The position numbers were made by a program, and so were the translations under genes. Below are positions 23,746-36,450 of a stretch of DNA of 64,000 nt, one piece after another; within the stretch, counting starts at the first letter, position 1; each line of letters starts with the position of its first letter. The notes under the pieces are model-generated. The model was not told the DNA's origin. It was given only the letters and a program-made list of their open reading frames with translations, and made no database searches. This DNA comes from Zeus faber. Taxonomy: Eukaryota > Chordata > Actinopteri > Zeiformes > Zeidae. The stretch spans positions 1,488,001 through 1,552,000 of the forward strand of contig CAUIJY010000068.1 in assembly GCA_960531495.1 (NCBI GenBank), read 5' to 3'.

Positions 23746-24996
23746 ATTTTCATAAAAACCTGTATGGATGGCAAACAAGGCATTTTCAGGCAATTGAAAG
23801 ACTGAAAGGATGTTTTGAGTAAAGGTTTCTGTCATGACTCTGTAGGACCTGCTCAGATAGTGTAAATACTGTTATGAACTGATTTGTAATGGGAAAGTAC
23901 TGTTTGCAAAAGAGTTTTTGGCACATCTAACAAGTTTTTCTGAAATTACGTGCAGTTTCATAAAAACCTGCATGGGTGGCAAAGAAGGCATTTTATGCAA
24001 TTTAAAGACTGAAAGGATGTTTTGAGTAAAGGTTTCTGTCATGACTCTGTAGGAACTGCTCAGATAGTGTAAATACTGTTATGAACTCATTTGTAATGGG
24101 AAAGTACTGTTTGCAGAACAGTTTTTGGCACATCTTACAATTTTTTCCTGAAATTACGAGCATTTTCATAAAAACCTGCATGGGTGGCAAACAAGGCATT
24201 TTCAGGCAATTTAAAGACTGAAAGGATGTTTTGAGTAAAGGTATCTGTCATAACTCTGTAGGAACTGCTCAGATAGTGTAAATACTGTTATGAACTCATT
24301 TGTAATGGGAAAGTACTGTTTGCAGAACAGTTTTTGGCACATCTTACAATTTTCTTCTGAAATTACGAGCATTTTCATAAAAACCTGCATGGATGGCAAA
24401 CAAGGCATTTTCAGGCAATTTAAAGACTGAAAGGATGTTTTGAGTAAAGGTTTCTGTCATGACTCTGTAGGACCTGCTCAGATAGTGTAAATACTGTTAT
24501 GAACTCATTTGTAATGGGAAAGTACTGTTTGAAAAAGAGTTTTTGGCACATCTAACAAGTTTTTCTGAAATTATGAGCATTTTCATAAAAACCTGCATGG
24601 ATGGCAAACAAGGCATTTTCAGGCAATTTAAAGACTGAAAGGATGTTTTGAGTAAAGGTTTCTGTCATAAATCTGTAGGAACTGCTCAGATAGTGTAAAT
24701 ACTGTTATGAACTCATTTGTAATGGGAAAGTACTGTTTGCAGAACAGTTTTTGGCACATCTAACAATTTTTTTCTGAAATTACGAGCATTTTCATAAAAA
24801 ACTGCATGGATGGCAAACAAGGCATTTTCAGGAAATTTAAAGACTGAAAGGCTGTTTTGAGTAAAGGTTTCTGTCATGACTCTCTAGGACCTGCTCAGAT
24901 AGTGTAAATACTGTTATGAACTCATTTGTAATGGGAAAGTACTGTTTGCAGAACAGTTTTTGGCACATCTAACAATTTTTTTCTGAAATTACGAGC
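22912..24996 (+). repeat. 10-monomer duplication (2085 bp), copy 1
   Basis: Monomer starts are 22912, 23120, 23329, 23537, 23746, 23954, 24162, 24371, 24579 and 24788. Distinctive marks are the GGCAAATTAATG variant near 23683 and the shortened GGCATTTTATGCAATTT at about 23987. The whole series recurs 2085 bp later. It overlaps the end of the 8-monomer HOR, so the two duplications are nested in time. Confidence 0.88.
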
Positions 24997-27080
24997 AGTT
25001 TCATAAAAACCTGCATGGATGGCAAACAAGGCATTTTCAGGCAATTGAAAGACTGAAAGGATGTTTTGAGTAAAGGTTTCTGTCATGACTCTCTAGGACC
25101 TGCTCAGATAGTGTAAATACTGTTATGAACTGATTTGTAATGGGAAAGTACTGTTTGCAAAACAGTTTTTGGCACATCTTACAAGTTTTTCTGAAATTAC
25201 AAGCATTTTCATAAAAACCTGCATGGATTGCAAACAAGGCATTTTCAGGGAATTTAAAGACTGAAAGGATGTTTTGAGTAAAGGTTTCTGTCATAACTCT
25301 GTAGGAACTGCTCAGATAGTGTAAATACTGTTATGAACTCATTTGTAATGGCAAATTACTGTTTGCAGAACAGTTTTTGGCACATCTAACAATTTTTTTC
25401 TGAAATTACGAGCATTTTCATAAAAACCTGTATGGATGGCAAACAAGGCATTTTCAGGCAATTGAAAGACTGAAAGGATGTTTTGAGTAAAGGTTTCTGT
25501 AATGACTCTGTAGGACCTGCTCAGATAGTGTAAATACTGTTATGAACTGATTTGTAATGGGAAAGTTCTGTTTGCAAAACAGTTTTTGGCACATCTAACA
25601 AGTTTTTCTGAAATTACAAGCATTTTCATAAAAACCTGCATGGATGGCAAACAAGGCATTTTCAGGGAATTTAAAGACTGAAAGGATGTTTTGAGTAAAG
25701 GTTTCTGTCATAACTCTGTAGGAACTGCTCAGATAGTGTAAATACTGTTATGAACTCATTTGTATTGGCAAATTAATGTTTGCAGAACAGTTTTTGGCAC
25801 ATCTAACAATTTTTTTCTGAAATTACGAGCATTTTCATAAAAACCTGTATGGATGGCAAACAAGGCATTTTCAGGCAATTGAAAGACTGAAAGGATGTTT
25901 TGAGTAAAGGTTTCTGTCATGACTCTGTAGGACCTGCTCAGATAGTGTAAATACTGTTATGAACTGATTTGTAATGGGAAAGTACTGTTTGCAAAAGAGT
26001 TTTTGGCACATCTAACAAGTTTTTCTGAAATTACGTGCAGTTTCATAAAAACCTGCATGGGTGGCAAAGAAGGCATTTTATGCAATTTAAAGACTGAAAG
26101 GATGTTTTGAGTAAAGGTTTCTGTCATGACTCTGTAGGAACTGCTCAGATAGTGTAAATACTGTTATGAACTCATTTGTAATGGGAAAGTACTGTTTGCA
26201 GAACAGTTTTTGGCACATCTTACAATTTTTTCCTGAAATTACGAGCATTTTCATAAAAACCTGCATGGGTGGCAAACAAGGCATTTTCAGGCAATTTAAA
26301 GACTGAAAGGATGTTTTGAGTAAAGGTATCTGTCATAACTCTGTAGGAACTGCTCAGATAGTGTAAATACTGTTATGAACTCATTTGTAATGGGAAAGTA
26401 CTGTTTGCAGAACAGTTTTTGGCACATCTTACAATTTTCTTCTGAAATTACGAGCATTTTCATAAAAACCTGCATGGATGGCAAACAAGGCATTTTCAGG
26501 CAATTTAAAGACTGAAAGGATGTTTTGAGTAAAGGTTTCTGTCATGACTCTGTAGGACCTGCTCAGATAGTGTAAATACTGTTATGAACTCATTTGTAAT
26601 GGGAAAGTACTGTTTGAAAAAGAGTTTTTGGCACATCTAACAAGTTTTTCTGAAATTATGAGCATTTTCATAAAAACCTGCATGGATGGCAAACAAGGCA
26701 TTTTCAGGCAATTTAAAGACTGAAAGGATGTTTTGAGTAAAGGTTTCTGTCATAAATCTGTAGGAACTGCTCAGATAGTGTAAATACTGTTATGAACTCA
26801 TTTGTAATGGGAAAGTACTGTTTGCAGAACAGTTTTTGGCACATCTAACAATTTTTTTCTGAAATTACGAGCATTTTCATAAAAAACTGCATGGATGGCA
26901 AACAAGGCATTTTCAGGAAATTTAAAGACTGAAAGGCTGTTTTGAGTAAAGGTTTCTGTCATGACTCTCTAGGACCTGCTCAGATAGTGTAAATACTGTT
27001 ATGAACTGATTTGTAATGGGAAAGTATTGTTTGCAAAACAGTTTTTGGCACATCTAACAAGTTTTTCTGAAATTATGAGT
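24997..27080 (+). repeat. 10-monomer duplication, copy 2, beginning in a hybrid monomer
   Basis: Monomers start at 24997, 25205, 25414, 25622, 25831, 26039, 26247, 26456, 26664 and 26873. The first is hybrid: its AGTTTCAT...CCTGCATGG front is like 22494, and its CAATTGAAAG onward is like 22912, so the switch lies between positions about 18 and 51. The match to copy 1 holds to about 26995. There 26873 continues with CTGATT and AGTATTG, while 24788 has CTCATT and GAACAG. Confidence 0.85.
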
Positions 27081-28123
27081 ATTTTCATAAAAACCTGCAT
27101 GGATGGCAAACATGGCATTTTGAGGCAATTTAAAGACTGAAAGGATGTTTTGAGTAAAGGTTTCTGTCATAACTCTGTAGGAACTGCTCAGATAGTGTAA
27201 ATACTGTTATGAACTCATTTGTAATGGGAAAGTACTGTTTGCAGAACAGTTTTTGGCACATCTAACAATTTTTTTCTGAAATTACGAGCAGTTTCATAAA
27301 AACCTGCATGGATGGCAAACAAGGCATTTTCAGGCAATTTAAAGACTGAAAGGATGTTTTGAGTAAAGGTTTCTGTCATGACTCTCTAGGACCTGCTCAG
27401 ATAGTGTAAATACTGTTATGAACTGATTTGTAATGGGAAAGTACTGTTTGCAAAACAGTTTTTGGCACATCTAACAAGTTTTTTCTGAAATTACAAGCAT
27501 TTTCATAAAAACCTGCATGGATTGCAAACAAGGCATTTTCAGGGAATTTAAAGACTGAAAGGATGTTTTGAGTAAAGGTGACTGTCATAACTCTGTAGGA
27601 ACTGCTCAGATAGTGTAAATACTGTTATGAACTCATTTGTAATGGCAAATTACTGTTTGCAGAACAGTTTTTGGCACATCTAACAATTTTTTTCTGAAAT
27701 TACGATTATTTTCATAAAAACCTGTATGGATGGCAAACAAGGCATTTTCAGGCAATTGAAAGACTGAAAGGATGTTTTGAGTAAAGGTTTCTGTCATGAC
27801 TCTCTAGGACCTGCTCAGATAGTGTAAATACTGTTATGAACTGATTTGTAATGGGAAAGTACTGTTTGCAAAACAGTTTTTGGCACATCTTACAAGTTTT
27901 TCTGAAATTACAAGCATTTTCATAAAAACCTGCATGGATTGCAAACAAGGCATTTTCAGGGAATTTAAAGACTGAAAGGATGTTTTGAGTAAAGGTTTCT
28001 GTCATAACTCTGTAGGAACTGCTCAGATAGTGTAAATACTGTTATGAACTGATTTGTAATGGGAAAGTACTGTTTGCAAAACAGTTTTTGGCACATCTAA
28101 CAAGTTTTTCTGAAATTACAAGC
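27081..28123 (+). repeat. Further five-monomer copy of the 8-monomer HOR, one monomer short
   Basis: Monomers start at 27081, 27290, 27499, 27708 and 27916. 27290-27915 copies 22494-23119 at an offset of 4796 bp. The first monomer joins the front of the 22077 type (TTTTGAGGC) to the back of the 22285 type (TAACTCTG, CTCATT, GAACAG), which removes exactly one monomer length. The last (27916) starts as the GGATTGC type, then changes to CTGATT and AAACAG and leaves the series. Confidence 0.82.
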
Positions 28124-30413
28124 ATTTTCATAAAAACCTGCATGGATGGCAAACAAGGCATTTTCAGGCAATTTAAAGACTGAAAGGATGTTTTGAGTAA
28201 AGGTTTCTGTCATGACTGTGTAGGACTTGCTCAGATAGTGTAAATACTGTTATGAACTGATTTGTAATGGGAAAGTACTGTTTGCAAAACAGTTTTTGGC
28301 ACATCTAACAAGTTTTTCTGAAATTACAAGCATTTTCATAAAAACCTGCATGGATGGCAAACAAGGCATTTTCAGGCAATTTAAAGACTGAAAGGATGCT
28401 TTGAGTAAAGGTTTCTGTCATAAATCTGTAGGAACTGCTCAGATAGTGTAAATACTGTTATGAACTCATTTGTAATGGGAAAGTACTGTTTGCAGAACAG
28501 TTTTTGGCACATCTAACAATTTTTTTCTGAAATTACGAGCATTTTCATAAAAAACTGCATGGATGGCAAACAAGGCATTTTCAGGAAATTTAAAGACTGA
28601 AAGGATGTTTTGAGTAAAGGTTTCTGTCATGACTCTCTAGGACCTGCTCAGATAGTGTAAATACTGTTATGAACTGATTTGTAATGGGAAAGTATTGTTT
28701 GCAAAACAGTTTTTGGCACATCTAACAAGTTTTTCTGAAATTACAAGCATTTTCATAAAAACCTGCATGGATGGCAAACAAGGCATTTTCAGGCAATTTA
28801 AAGACTGAAAGAATGTTTTGAATAAAGGTTTCTGTCATGACTCTGTAGGAACTGCTCAGATAGTGTAAATACTGTTATGAACTCATTTGTAATGGGAAAG
28901 TACTGTTTGCAGAACAGTTTTTGGCACATCTAACAATTTTTTTCTGAAATTACGAGCATTTTCATAAAAAACTGCATGGATGGCAAACAAGGCATTTTCA
29001 GGAAATTTAAAGACTGAAAGAATGTTTTGAATAAAGGTTTATGTCATGACTCTGTAGGAACTGCTCAGATAGTGTAAATACTGTTATGAACTCATTTGTA
29101 ATTGGAAAGTACTGTTTGCAAAATAGTTTTTGGCACATCTAACAAGTTTTTCTGAAATTATGAGCATTTTCATAAAAACCTGCATGGATGGCAAACAAGG
29201 CATTTTCAGGCAATTTAAAGACTGAAAGGATGTTTTGAGTAAAGGTTCCTGTCATAAATCTGTAGGACCTGCTCAGATGGTGTAAATACTGTTATGAACT
29301 CATTTGTAATTGGAAAGTACTGTTTGCAAAACAGTTTTTGGCACATCTAACAAGTTTTTCTGAAATTATGAGCATTTTCATAAAAACCTGCATGGATGGC
29401 AAACAAGGAATTTTCAGGCAATTTGAAGACTGAAGGGATGTTTTGAGTAAAGGTTTCTGTCATGACTCTCTAGGACTTGCTCAGATAGTGTAAATACTGT
29501 TATGAACTCATTTGTAATGGGAAAGTACTGTTTGAAAAAGAGTTTTTGGCACATCTAACAAGTTTTTCTGAAATTATGAGCATTTTCATAAAAACCTGCA
29601 TGGATGGCAAACAAGGCATTTTCAGGCAATTTGAAGACTGAAGGGATGTTTTGAGTAAAGGTTTCTGTCATGACTCTCTAGGACTTGCTCAGATAGTGTA
29701 AATACTGTTATGAACTGATTTGTAATGGGAAAGTACTGTTTGCAAAACAGTTTTTGGCACATCTAACAAGTTTTTCTGAAATTACAAGCATTTTTATAAA
29801 AACCTGCATGGATGGCAAACAAGGCATTTTCAGGCAATTTAAAGACTGAAAGGATGTTTTGAGTAAAGGTTTCTGTCATGACTGTGTAGGACCTGCTCAG
29901 ATAGTGTAAATACTGTTATGAACTGATTTGTAATGGGAAAGTACTGTTTGCAAAATAGTTTTTGGCACATCTAACAAGTTTTTCTGAAATTACGAGCAGT
30001 TTCATAAAAACCTGCATGGGGGGCAAACATGGCATTTTCAGGCAATTTAAAGACTGAAAGGATGTTTTGAGTAAAGGTTTCTGTCATGACTCTCTAGGAC
30101 CTGCTCAGATAGTGTAAATACTGTTATGAACTGATTTGTAATGGGAAAGTACTGTTTGCAAAACAGTTTTTGGCACATCTAACAAGTTTTTCTGAAATTA
30201 CAAGCATTTTCATAAAAACCTGCATGGATGGCAAACAAGGCATTTTCAGGAAATTTAAAGACCGAAAGAATGTTTTGAGTAAAGGTTTCTGTCATGACTC
30301 TGTAGGAACTGCTCAGATAGTGTAAATACTGTTATGAACTCATTTGTAATGGGAAAGTACTGTTTGCAAAAGAGTTTTTGGCACATCTAACAAGTTTTTC
30401 TGAAATTATGAGC
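28124..30413 (+). repeat. 11 monomers of mixed types ahead of the 15-monomer duplication
   Basis: Starts are 28124, 28332, 28541, 28749, 28958, 29166, 29374, 29582, 29790, 29998 and 30206. New marks are GGTTCCTGTC with GCTCAGATGGTG (29166), CTGAAGGGATG (29374, 29582), TTTATGTC (28958) and AAAGACCGAAAG (30206). Monomers 28958 and 29166 reappear at 31664/31872 (offset 2706 bp) and again at 34787/34995. Confidence 0.82.
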
Positions 30414-33400
30414 ATTTTCATAAAAACCTGCATGGATGGCAAACAAGGCATTTTCAGGCAATTTGAAGACTGAAGGGATGTTTTGAGTAAAGGTTTCTGT
30501 CATGACTCTCTAGGACTTGCTCAGATAGTGTAAATACTGTTATGAACTGATTTGTAATGGGAAAGTACTGTTTGCAAAACAGTTTTTGGCACATCTAACA
30601 AGTTTTTCTGAAATTACAAGCATTTTCATAAAAACCTGCATGGATGGCAAACAAGGCATTTTCAGGCAATTTAAAGACTGAAAGGATGCTTTGAGTAAAG
30701 GTTTCTGTCATAAATCTGTAGGAACTGCTCAGATAGTGTAAATACTGTTATGAACTCATTTGTAATGGGAAAGTACTGTTTGCAGAACAGTTTTTGGCAC
30801 ATCTAACAATTTTTTTCTGAAATTACGAGCATTTTCATAAAAAACTGCATGGATGGCAAACAAGGCATTTTCAGGAAATTTAAAGACTGAAAGGCTGTTT
30901 TGAGTAAAGGTTTCTGTCATGACTCTCTAGGACCTGCTCAGATAGTGTAAATACTGTTATGAACTGATTTGTAATGGGAAAGTATTGTTTGCAAAACAGT
31001 TTTTGGCACATCTAACAAGTTTTTCTGAAATTACAAGCATTTTCATAAAAACCTGCATGGATGGCAAACAAGGCATTTTCAGGCAATTTAAAGACTGAAA
31101 GAATGTTTTGAATAAAGGTTTCTGTCATGACTCTGTAGGAACTGCTCAGATAGTGTAAATACTGTTATGAACTCATTTGTAATGGGAAAGTACTGTTTGC
31201 AAAAGAGTTTTTGGCACATCTAACAAGTTTTTCTGAAATTATGAGCATTTTCATAAAAACCTGCATGGATGGCAAACAAGGCATTTTCAGGCAATTTGAA
31301 GACTGAAGGGATGTTTTGAGTAAAGGTTTCTGTCATGACTCTCTAGGACTTGCTCAGATAGTGTAAATACTGTTATGAACTGATTTGTAATGGGAAAGTA
31401 CTGTTTGCAAAACAGTTTTTGGCACATCAAACAAGTTTTTCTGAAATTACAAGCATTTTCATAAAAACCTGCATGGATGGCAAACAAGGCATTTTCAGGC
31501 AATTTAAAAACTGAAAGGATGCTTTGAGTAAAGGTTTCTGTCATAAATCTGTAGGAACTGCTCAGATAGTGTAAATACTGTTATGAACTCATTTGTAATG
31601 GGAAAGTACTGTTTGCAGAACAGTTTTTGGCACATCTAACAATTTTTTTCTGAAATTACGAGCATTTTCATAAAAAACTGCATGGATGGCAAACAAGGCA
31701 TTTTCAGGAAATTTAAAGACTGAAAGAATGTTTTGAATAAAGGTTTATGTCATGACTCTGTAGGAACTGCTCAGATAGTGTAAATACTGTTATGAACTCA
31801 TTTGTAATTGGAAAGTACTGTTTGCAAAATAGTTTTTGGCACATCTAACAAGTTTTTCTGAAATTATGAGCATTTTCATAAAAACCTGCATGGATGGCAA
31901 ACAAGGCATTTTCAGGCAATTTAAAGACTGAAAGGATGTTTTGAGTAAAGGTTCCTGTCATAAATCTGTAGGACCTGCTCAGATGGTGTAAATACTGTTA
32001 TGAACTCATTTGTAATTGGAAAGTACTGTTTGCAAAACAGTTTTTGGCACATCTAACAAGTTTTTCTGAAATTATGAGCATTTTCATAAAAACCTGCATG
32101 GATGGCAAACAAGGCATTTTCAGGCAATTTGAAGACTGAAGGGATGTTTTGAGTAAAGGTTTCTGTCATGACTCTCTAGGACTTGCTCAGATAGTGTAAA
32201 TACTGTTATGAACTGATTTGTAATGGGAAAGTACTGTTTGCAAAACAGTTTTTGGCACATCTAACAAGTTTTTCTGAAATTACAAGCATTTTCATAAAAA
32301 CCTGCATGGATGGCAAACAAGGCATTTTCAGGCAATTTAAAGACTGAAAGGATGCTTTGAGTAAAGGTTTCTGTCATAAATCTGTAGGAACTGCTCAGAT
32401 AGTGTAAATACTGTTATGAACTCATTTGTAATGGGAAAGTACTGTTTGCAGAACAGTTTTTGGCACATCTAACAATTTTTTTCTGAAATTACGAGCATTT
32501 TCATAAAAAACTGCATGGATGGCAAACAAGGCATTTTCAGGAAATTTAAAGACTGAAAGGCTGTTTTGAGTAAAGGTTTCTGTCATGACTCTCTAGGACC
32601 TGCTCAGATAGTGTAAATACTGTTATGAACTGATTTGTAATGGGAAAGTATTGTTTGCAAAACAGTTTTTGGCACATCTAACAAGTTTTTCTGAAATTAC
32701 AAGCATTTTCATAAAAACCTGCATGGATGGCAAACAAGGCATTTTCAGGCAATTTAAAGACTGAAAGAATGTTTTGAATAAAGGTTTCTGTCATGACTCT
32801 GTAGGAACTGCTCAGATAGTGTAAATACTGTTATGAACTCATTTGTAATGGGAAAGTACTGTTTGCAAAAGAGTTTTTGGCACATCTAACAAGTTTTTCT
32901 GAAATTATGAGCATTTTCATAAAAACCTGCATGGATGGCAAACAAGGCATTTTCAGGCAATTTGAAGACTGAAGGGATGTTTTAAGTAAAGGTTTCTGTC
33001 ATGACTCTCTAGGACTTGCTCAGATAGTGTAAATACTGTTATGAACTGATTTGTAATGGGAAAGTACTGTTTGCAAAACAGTTTTTGGCACATCTAACAA
33101 GTTTTTCTGAAATTACAAGCATTTTCATAAAAACCTGCATGGATGGCAAACAAGGCATTTTCAGGCAATTTAAAGACTGAAAGGATGTTTTGAGTAAAGG
33201 TTTCTGTCATGACTGTGTAGGACCTGCTCAGATAGTGTAAATACTGTTATGAACTGATTTGTAATGGGAAAGTACTGTTTGCAAAATAGTTTTTGGCACA
33301 TCTAACAAGTTTTTCTGAAATTACGAGCAGTTTCATAAAAACCTGCATGGGGGGCAAACATGGCATTTTCAGGCAATTTAAAGACTGAAAGGATGTTTTG

Positions 33401-33536
33401 AGTAAAGGTTTCTGTCATGACTCTCTAGGACCTGCTCAGATAGTGTAAATACTGTTATGAACTCATTTGTAATGGGAAAGTACTGTTTGCAAAAGAGTTT
33501 TTGGCACATCTAACAAGTTTTTCTGAAATTATGAGC
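30414..33536 (+). repeat. 15-monomer duplication (3123 bp), copy 1
   Basis: Starts are 30414, 30622, 30831, 31039, 31247, 31455, 31664, 31872, 32080, 32288, 32497, 32705, 32913, 33121 and 33329. A 4-monomer module (GAAGGGATG; GATGCTTTG; AAAAAACTGC with GGCTG; GAATGTTTTGAAT) occurs twice inside it, at 30414 and 32080, separated by CATCAAACAAG (31247), TTTAAAAACTG (31455), TTTATGTC (31664) and GATGGTG (31872) monomers. Confidence 0.86.
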
Positions 33537-35202
33537 ATTTTCATAAAAACCTGCATGGATGGCAAACAAGGCATTTTCAGGCAATTTGAAGACTGAAGGG
33601 ATGTTTTGAGTAAAGGTTTCTGTCATGACTCTCTAGGACTTGCTCAGATAGTGTAAATACTGTTATGAACTGATTTGTAATGGGAAAGTACTGTTTGCAA
33701 AACAGTTTTTGGCACATCTAACAAGTTTTTCTGAAATTACAAGCATTTTCATAAAAACCTGCATGGATGGCAAACAAGGCATTTTCAGGCAATTTAAAGA
33801 CTGAAAGGATGCTTTGAGTAAAGGTTTCTGTCATAAATCTGTAGGAACTGCTCAGATAGTGTAAATACTGTTATGAACTCATTTGTAATGGGAAAGTACT
33901 GTTTGCAGAACAGTTTTTGGCACATCTAACAATTTTTTTCTGAAATTACGAGCATTTTCATAAAAAACTGCATGGATGGCAAACAAGGCATTTTCAGGAA
34001 ATTTAAAGACTGAAAGGCTGTTTTGAGTAAAGGTTTCTGTCATGACTCTCTAGGACCTGCTCAGATAGTGTAAATACTGTTATGAACTGATTTGTAATGG
34101 GAAAGTATTGTTTGCAAAACAGTTTTTGGCACATCTAACAAGTTTTTCTGAAATTACAAGCATTTTCATAAAAACCTGCATGGATGGCAAACAAGGCATT
34201 TTCAGGCAATTTAAAGACTGAAAGAATGTTTTGAATAAAGGTTTCTGTCATGACTCTGTAGGAACTGCTCAGATAGTGTAAATACTGTTATGAACTCATT
34301 TGTAATGGGAAAGTACTGTTTGCAAAAGAGTTTTTGGCACATCTAACAAGTTTTTCTGAAATTATGAGCATTTTCATAAAAACCTGCATGGATGGCAAAC
34401 AAGGCATTTTCAGGCAATTTGAAGACTGAAGGGATGTTTTGAGTAAAGGTTTCTGTCATGACTCTCTAGGACTTGCTCAGATAGTGTAAATACTGTTATG
34501 AACTGATTTGTAATGGGAAAGTACTGTTTGCAAAACAGTTTTTGGCACATCAAACAAGTTTTTCTGAAATTACAAGCATTTTCATAAAAACCTGCATGGA
34601 TGGCAAACAAGGCATTTTCAGGCAATTTAAAAACTGAAAGGATGCTTTGAGTAAAGGTTTCTGTCATAAATCTGTAGGAACTGCTCAGATAGTGTAAATA
34701 CTGTTATGAACTCATTTGTAATGGGAAAGTACTGTTTGCAGAACAGTTTTTGGCACATCTAACAATTTTTTTCTGAAATTACGAGCATTTTCATAAAAAA
34801 CTGCATGGATGGCAAACAAGGCATTTTCAGGAAATTTAAAGACTGAAAGAATGTTTTGAATAAAGGTTTATGTCATGACTCTGTAGGAACTGCTCAGATA
34901 GTGTAAATACTGTTATGAACTCATTTGTAATTGGAAAGTACTGTTTGCAAAATAGTTTTTGGCACATCTAACAAGTTTTTCTGAAATTATGAGCATTTTC
35001 ATAAAAACCTGCATGGATGGCAAACAAGGCATTTTCAGGCAATTTAAAGACTGAAAGGATGTTTTGAGTAAAGGTTCCTGTCATAAATCTGTAGGACCTG
35101 CTCAGATGGTGTAAATACTGTTATGAACTCATTTGTAATTGGAAAGTACTGTTTGCAAAACAGTTTTTGGCACATCTAACAAGTTTTTCTGAAATTATGA
35201 GC
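33537..35202 (+). repeat. 15-monomer duplication, shortened copy 2 (eight monomers)
   Basis: Monomers 33537, 33745, 33954, 34162, 34370, 34578, 34787 and 34995 match 30414-32079 at an offset of 3123 bp, including CATCAAACAAG and TTTAAAAACTG. The following monomer (35203, TTTTAAGT) corresponds to 32913, so the second 4-monomer module (32080-32912) is missing in this copy. Confidence 0.86.
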
Positions 35203-36450
35203 ATTTTCATAAAAACCTGCATGGATGGCAAACAAGGCATTTTCAGGCAATTTGAAGACTGAAGGGATGTTTTAAGTAAAGGTTTCTGTCATGACTCTCT
35301 AGGACTTGCTCAGATAGTGTAAATACTGTTATGAACTGATTTGTAATGGGAAAGTACTGTTTGCAAAACAGTTTTTGGCACATCTAACAAGTTTTTCTGA
35401 AATTACAAGCATTTTCATAAAAACCTGCATGGATGGCAAACAAGGCATTTTCAGGCAATTTAAAGACTGAAAGGATGTTTTGAGTAAAGGTTTCTGTCAT
35501 GACTGTGTAGGACCTGCTCAGATAGTGTAAATACTGTTATGAACTGATTTGTAATGGGAAAGTACTGTTTGCAAAATAGTTTTTGGCACATCTAACAAGT
35601 TTTTCTGAAATTACGAGCAGTTTCATAAAAACCTGCATGGGGGGCAAACATGGCATTTTCAGGCAATTTAAAGACTGAAAGGATGTTTTGAGTAAAGGTT
35701 TCTGTCATGACTCTCTAGGACCTGCTCAGATAGTGTAAATACTGTTATGAACTGATTTGTAATGGGAAAGTACTGTTTGCAAAACAGTTTTTGGCACATC
35801 TAACAAGTTTTTCTGAAATTACAAGCATTTTCATAAAAACCTGCATGGATGGCAAACAAGGCATTTTCAGGAAATTTAAAGACCGAAAGAATGTTTTGAG
35901 TAAAGGTTTCTGTCATGACTCTGTAGGAACTGCTCAGATAGTGTAAATACTGTTATGAACTCATTTGTAATGGGAAAGTACTTTTTGCAAGAGAGTTTTT
36001 GGCACATCTAACAAGTTTTTCTGAAATTATGAGCATTTTCATAAAAACCTGCATGGATGGCAAACAAGGCATTTTCAGGCAATTTAAAGACTGAAAGGAT
36101 GTTTTGAGTAAAGGTTCCTGTCATAAATCTGTAGGACCTGCTCAGATGGTGTAAATACTGTTATGAACTCATTTGTAATTGGAAAGTACTGTTTGCAAAA
36201 CAGTTTTTGGCACATCTAACAAGTTTTTCTGAAATTATGAGCATTTTCATAAAAACCTGCATGGATGGCAAACAAGGCATTTTCAGGAAATTTAAAGACC
36301 GAAAGAATGTTTTGAGTAAAGGTTTCTGTCATGACTCTGTAGGAACTGCTCAGATAGTGTAAATACTGTTATGAACTCATTTGTAATGGGAAAGTACTTT
36401 TTGCAAGAGAGTTTTTGGCACATCTAACAAGTTTTTCTGAAATTATGAGC
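35203..36450 (+). repeat. Six monomers with a duplicated dimer
   Basis: Starts are 35203 (TTTTAAGT), 35411 (GACTGTGTAGG), 35619 (GGGGGGC), 35827 (AAAGACCG, ACTTTTTGCAAGAGAG), 36035 (TTCCTG, GATGGTG) and 36243 (AAAGACCG, ACTTTTTGCAAGAGAG). Monomers 35827 and 36243 carry the same private marks, so a 416 bp dimer is present in about 1.5 copies. The stretch 35411-35826 matches 33121-33328 and 29790-30205. Confidence 0.82.
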
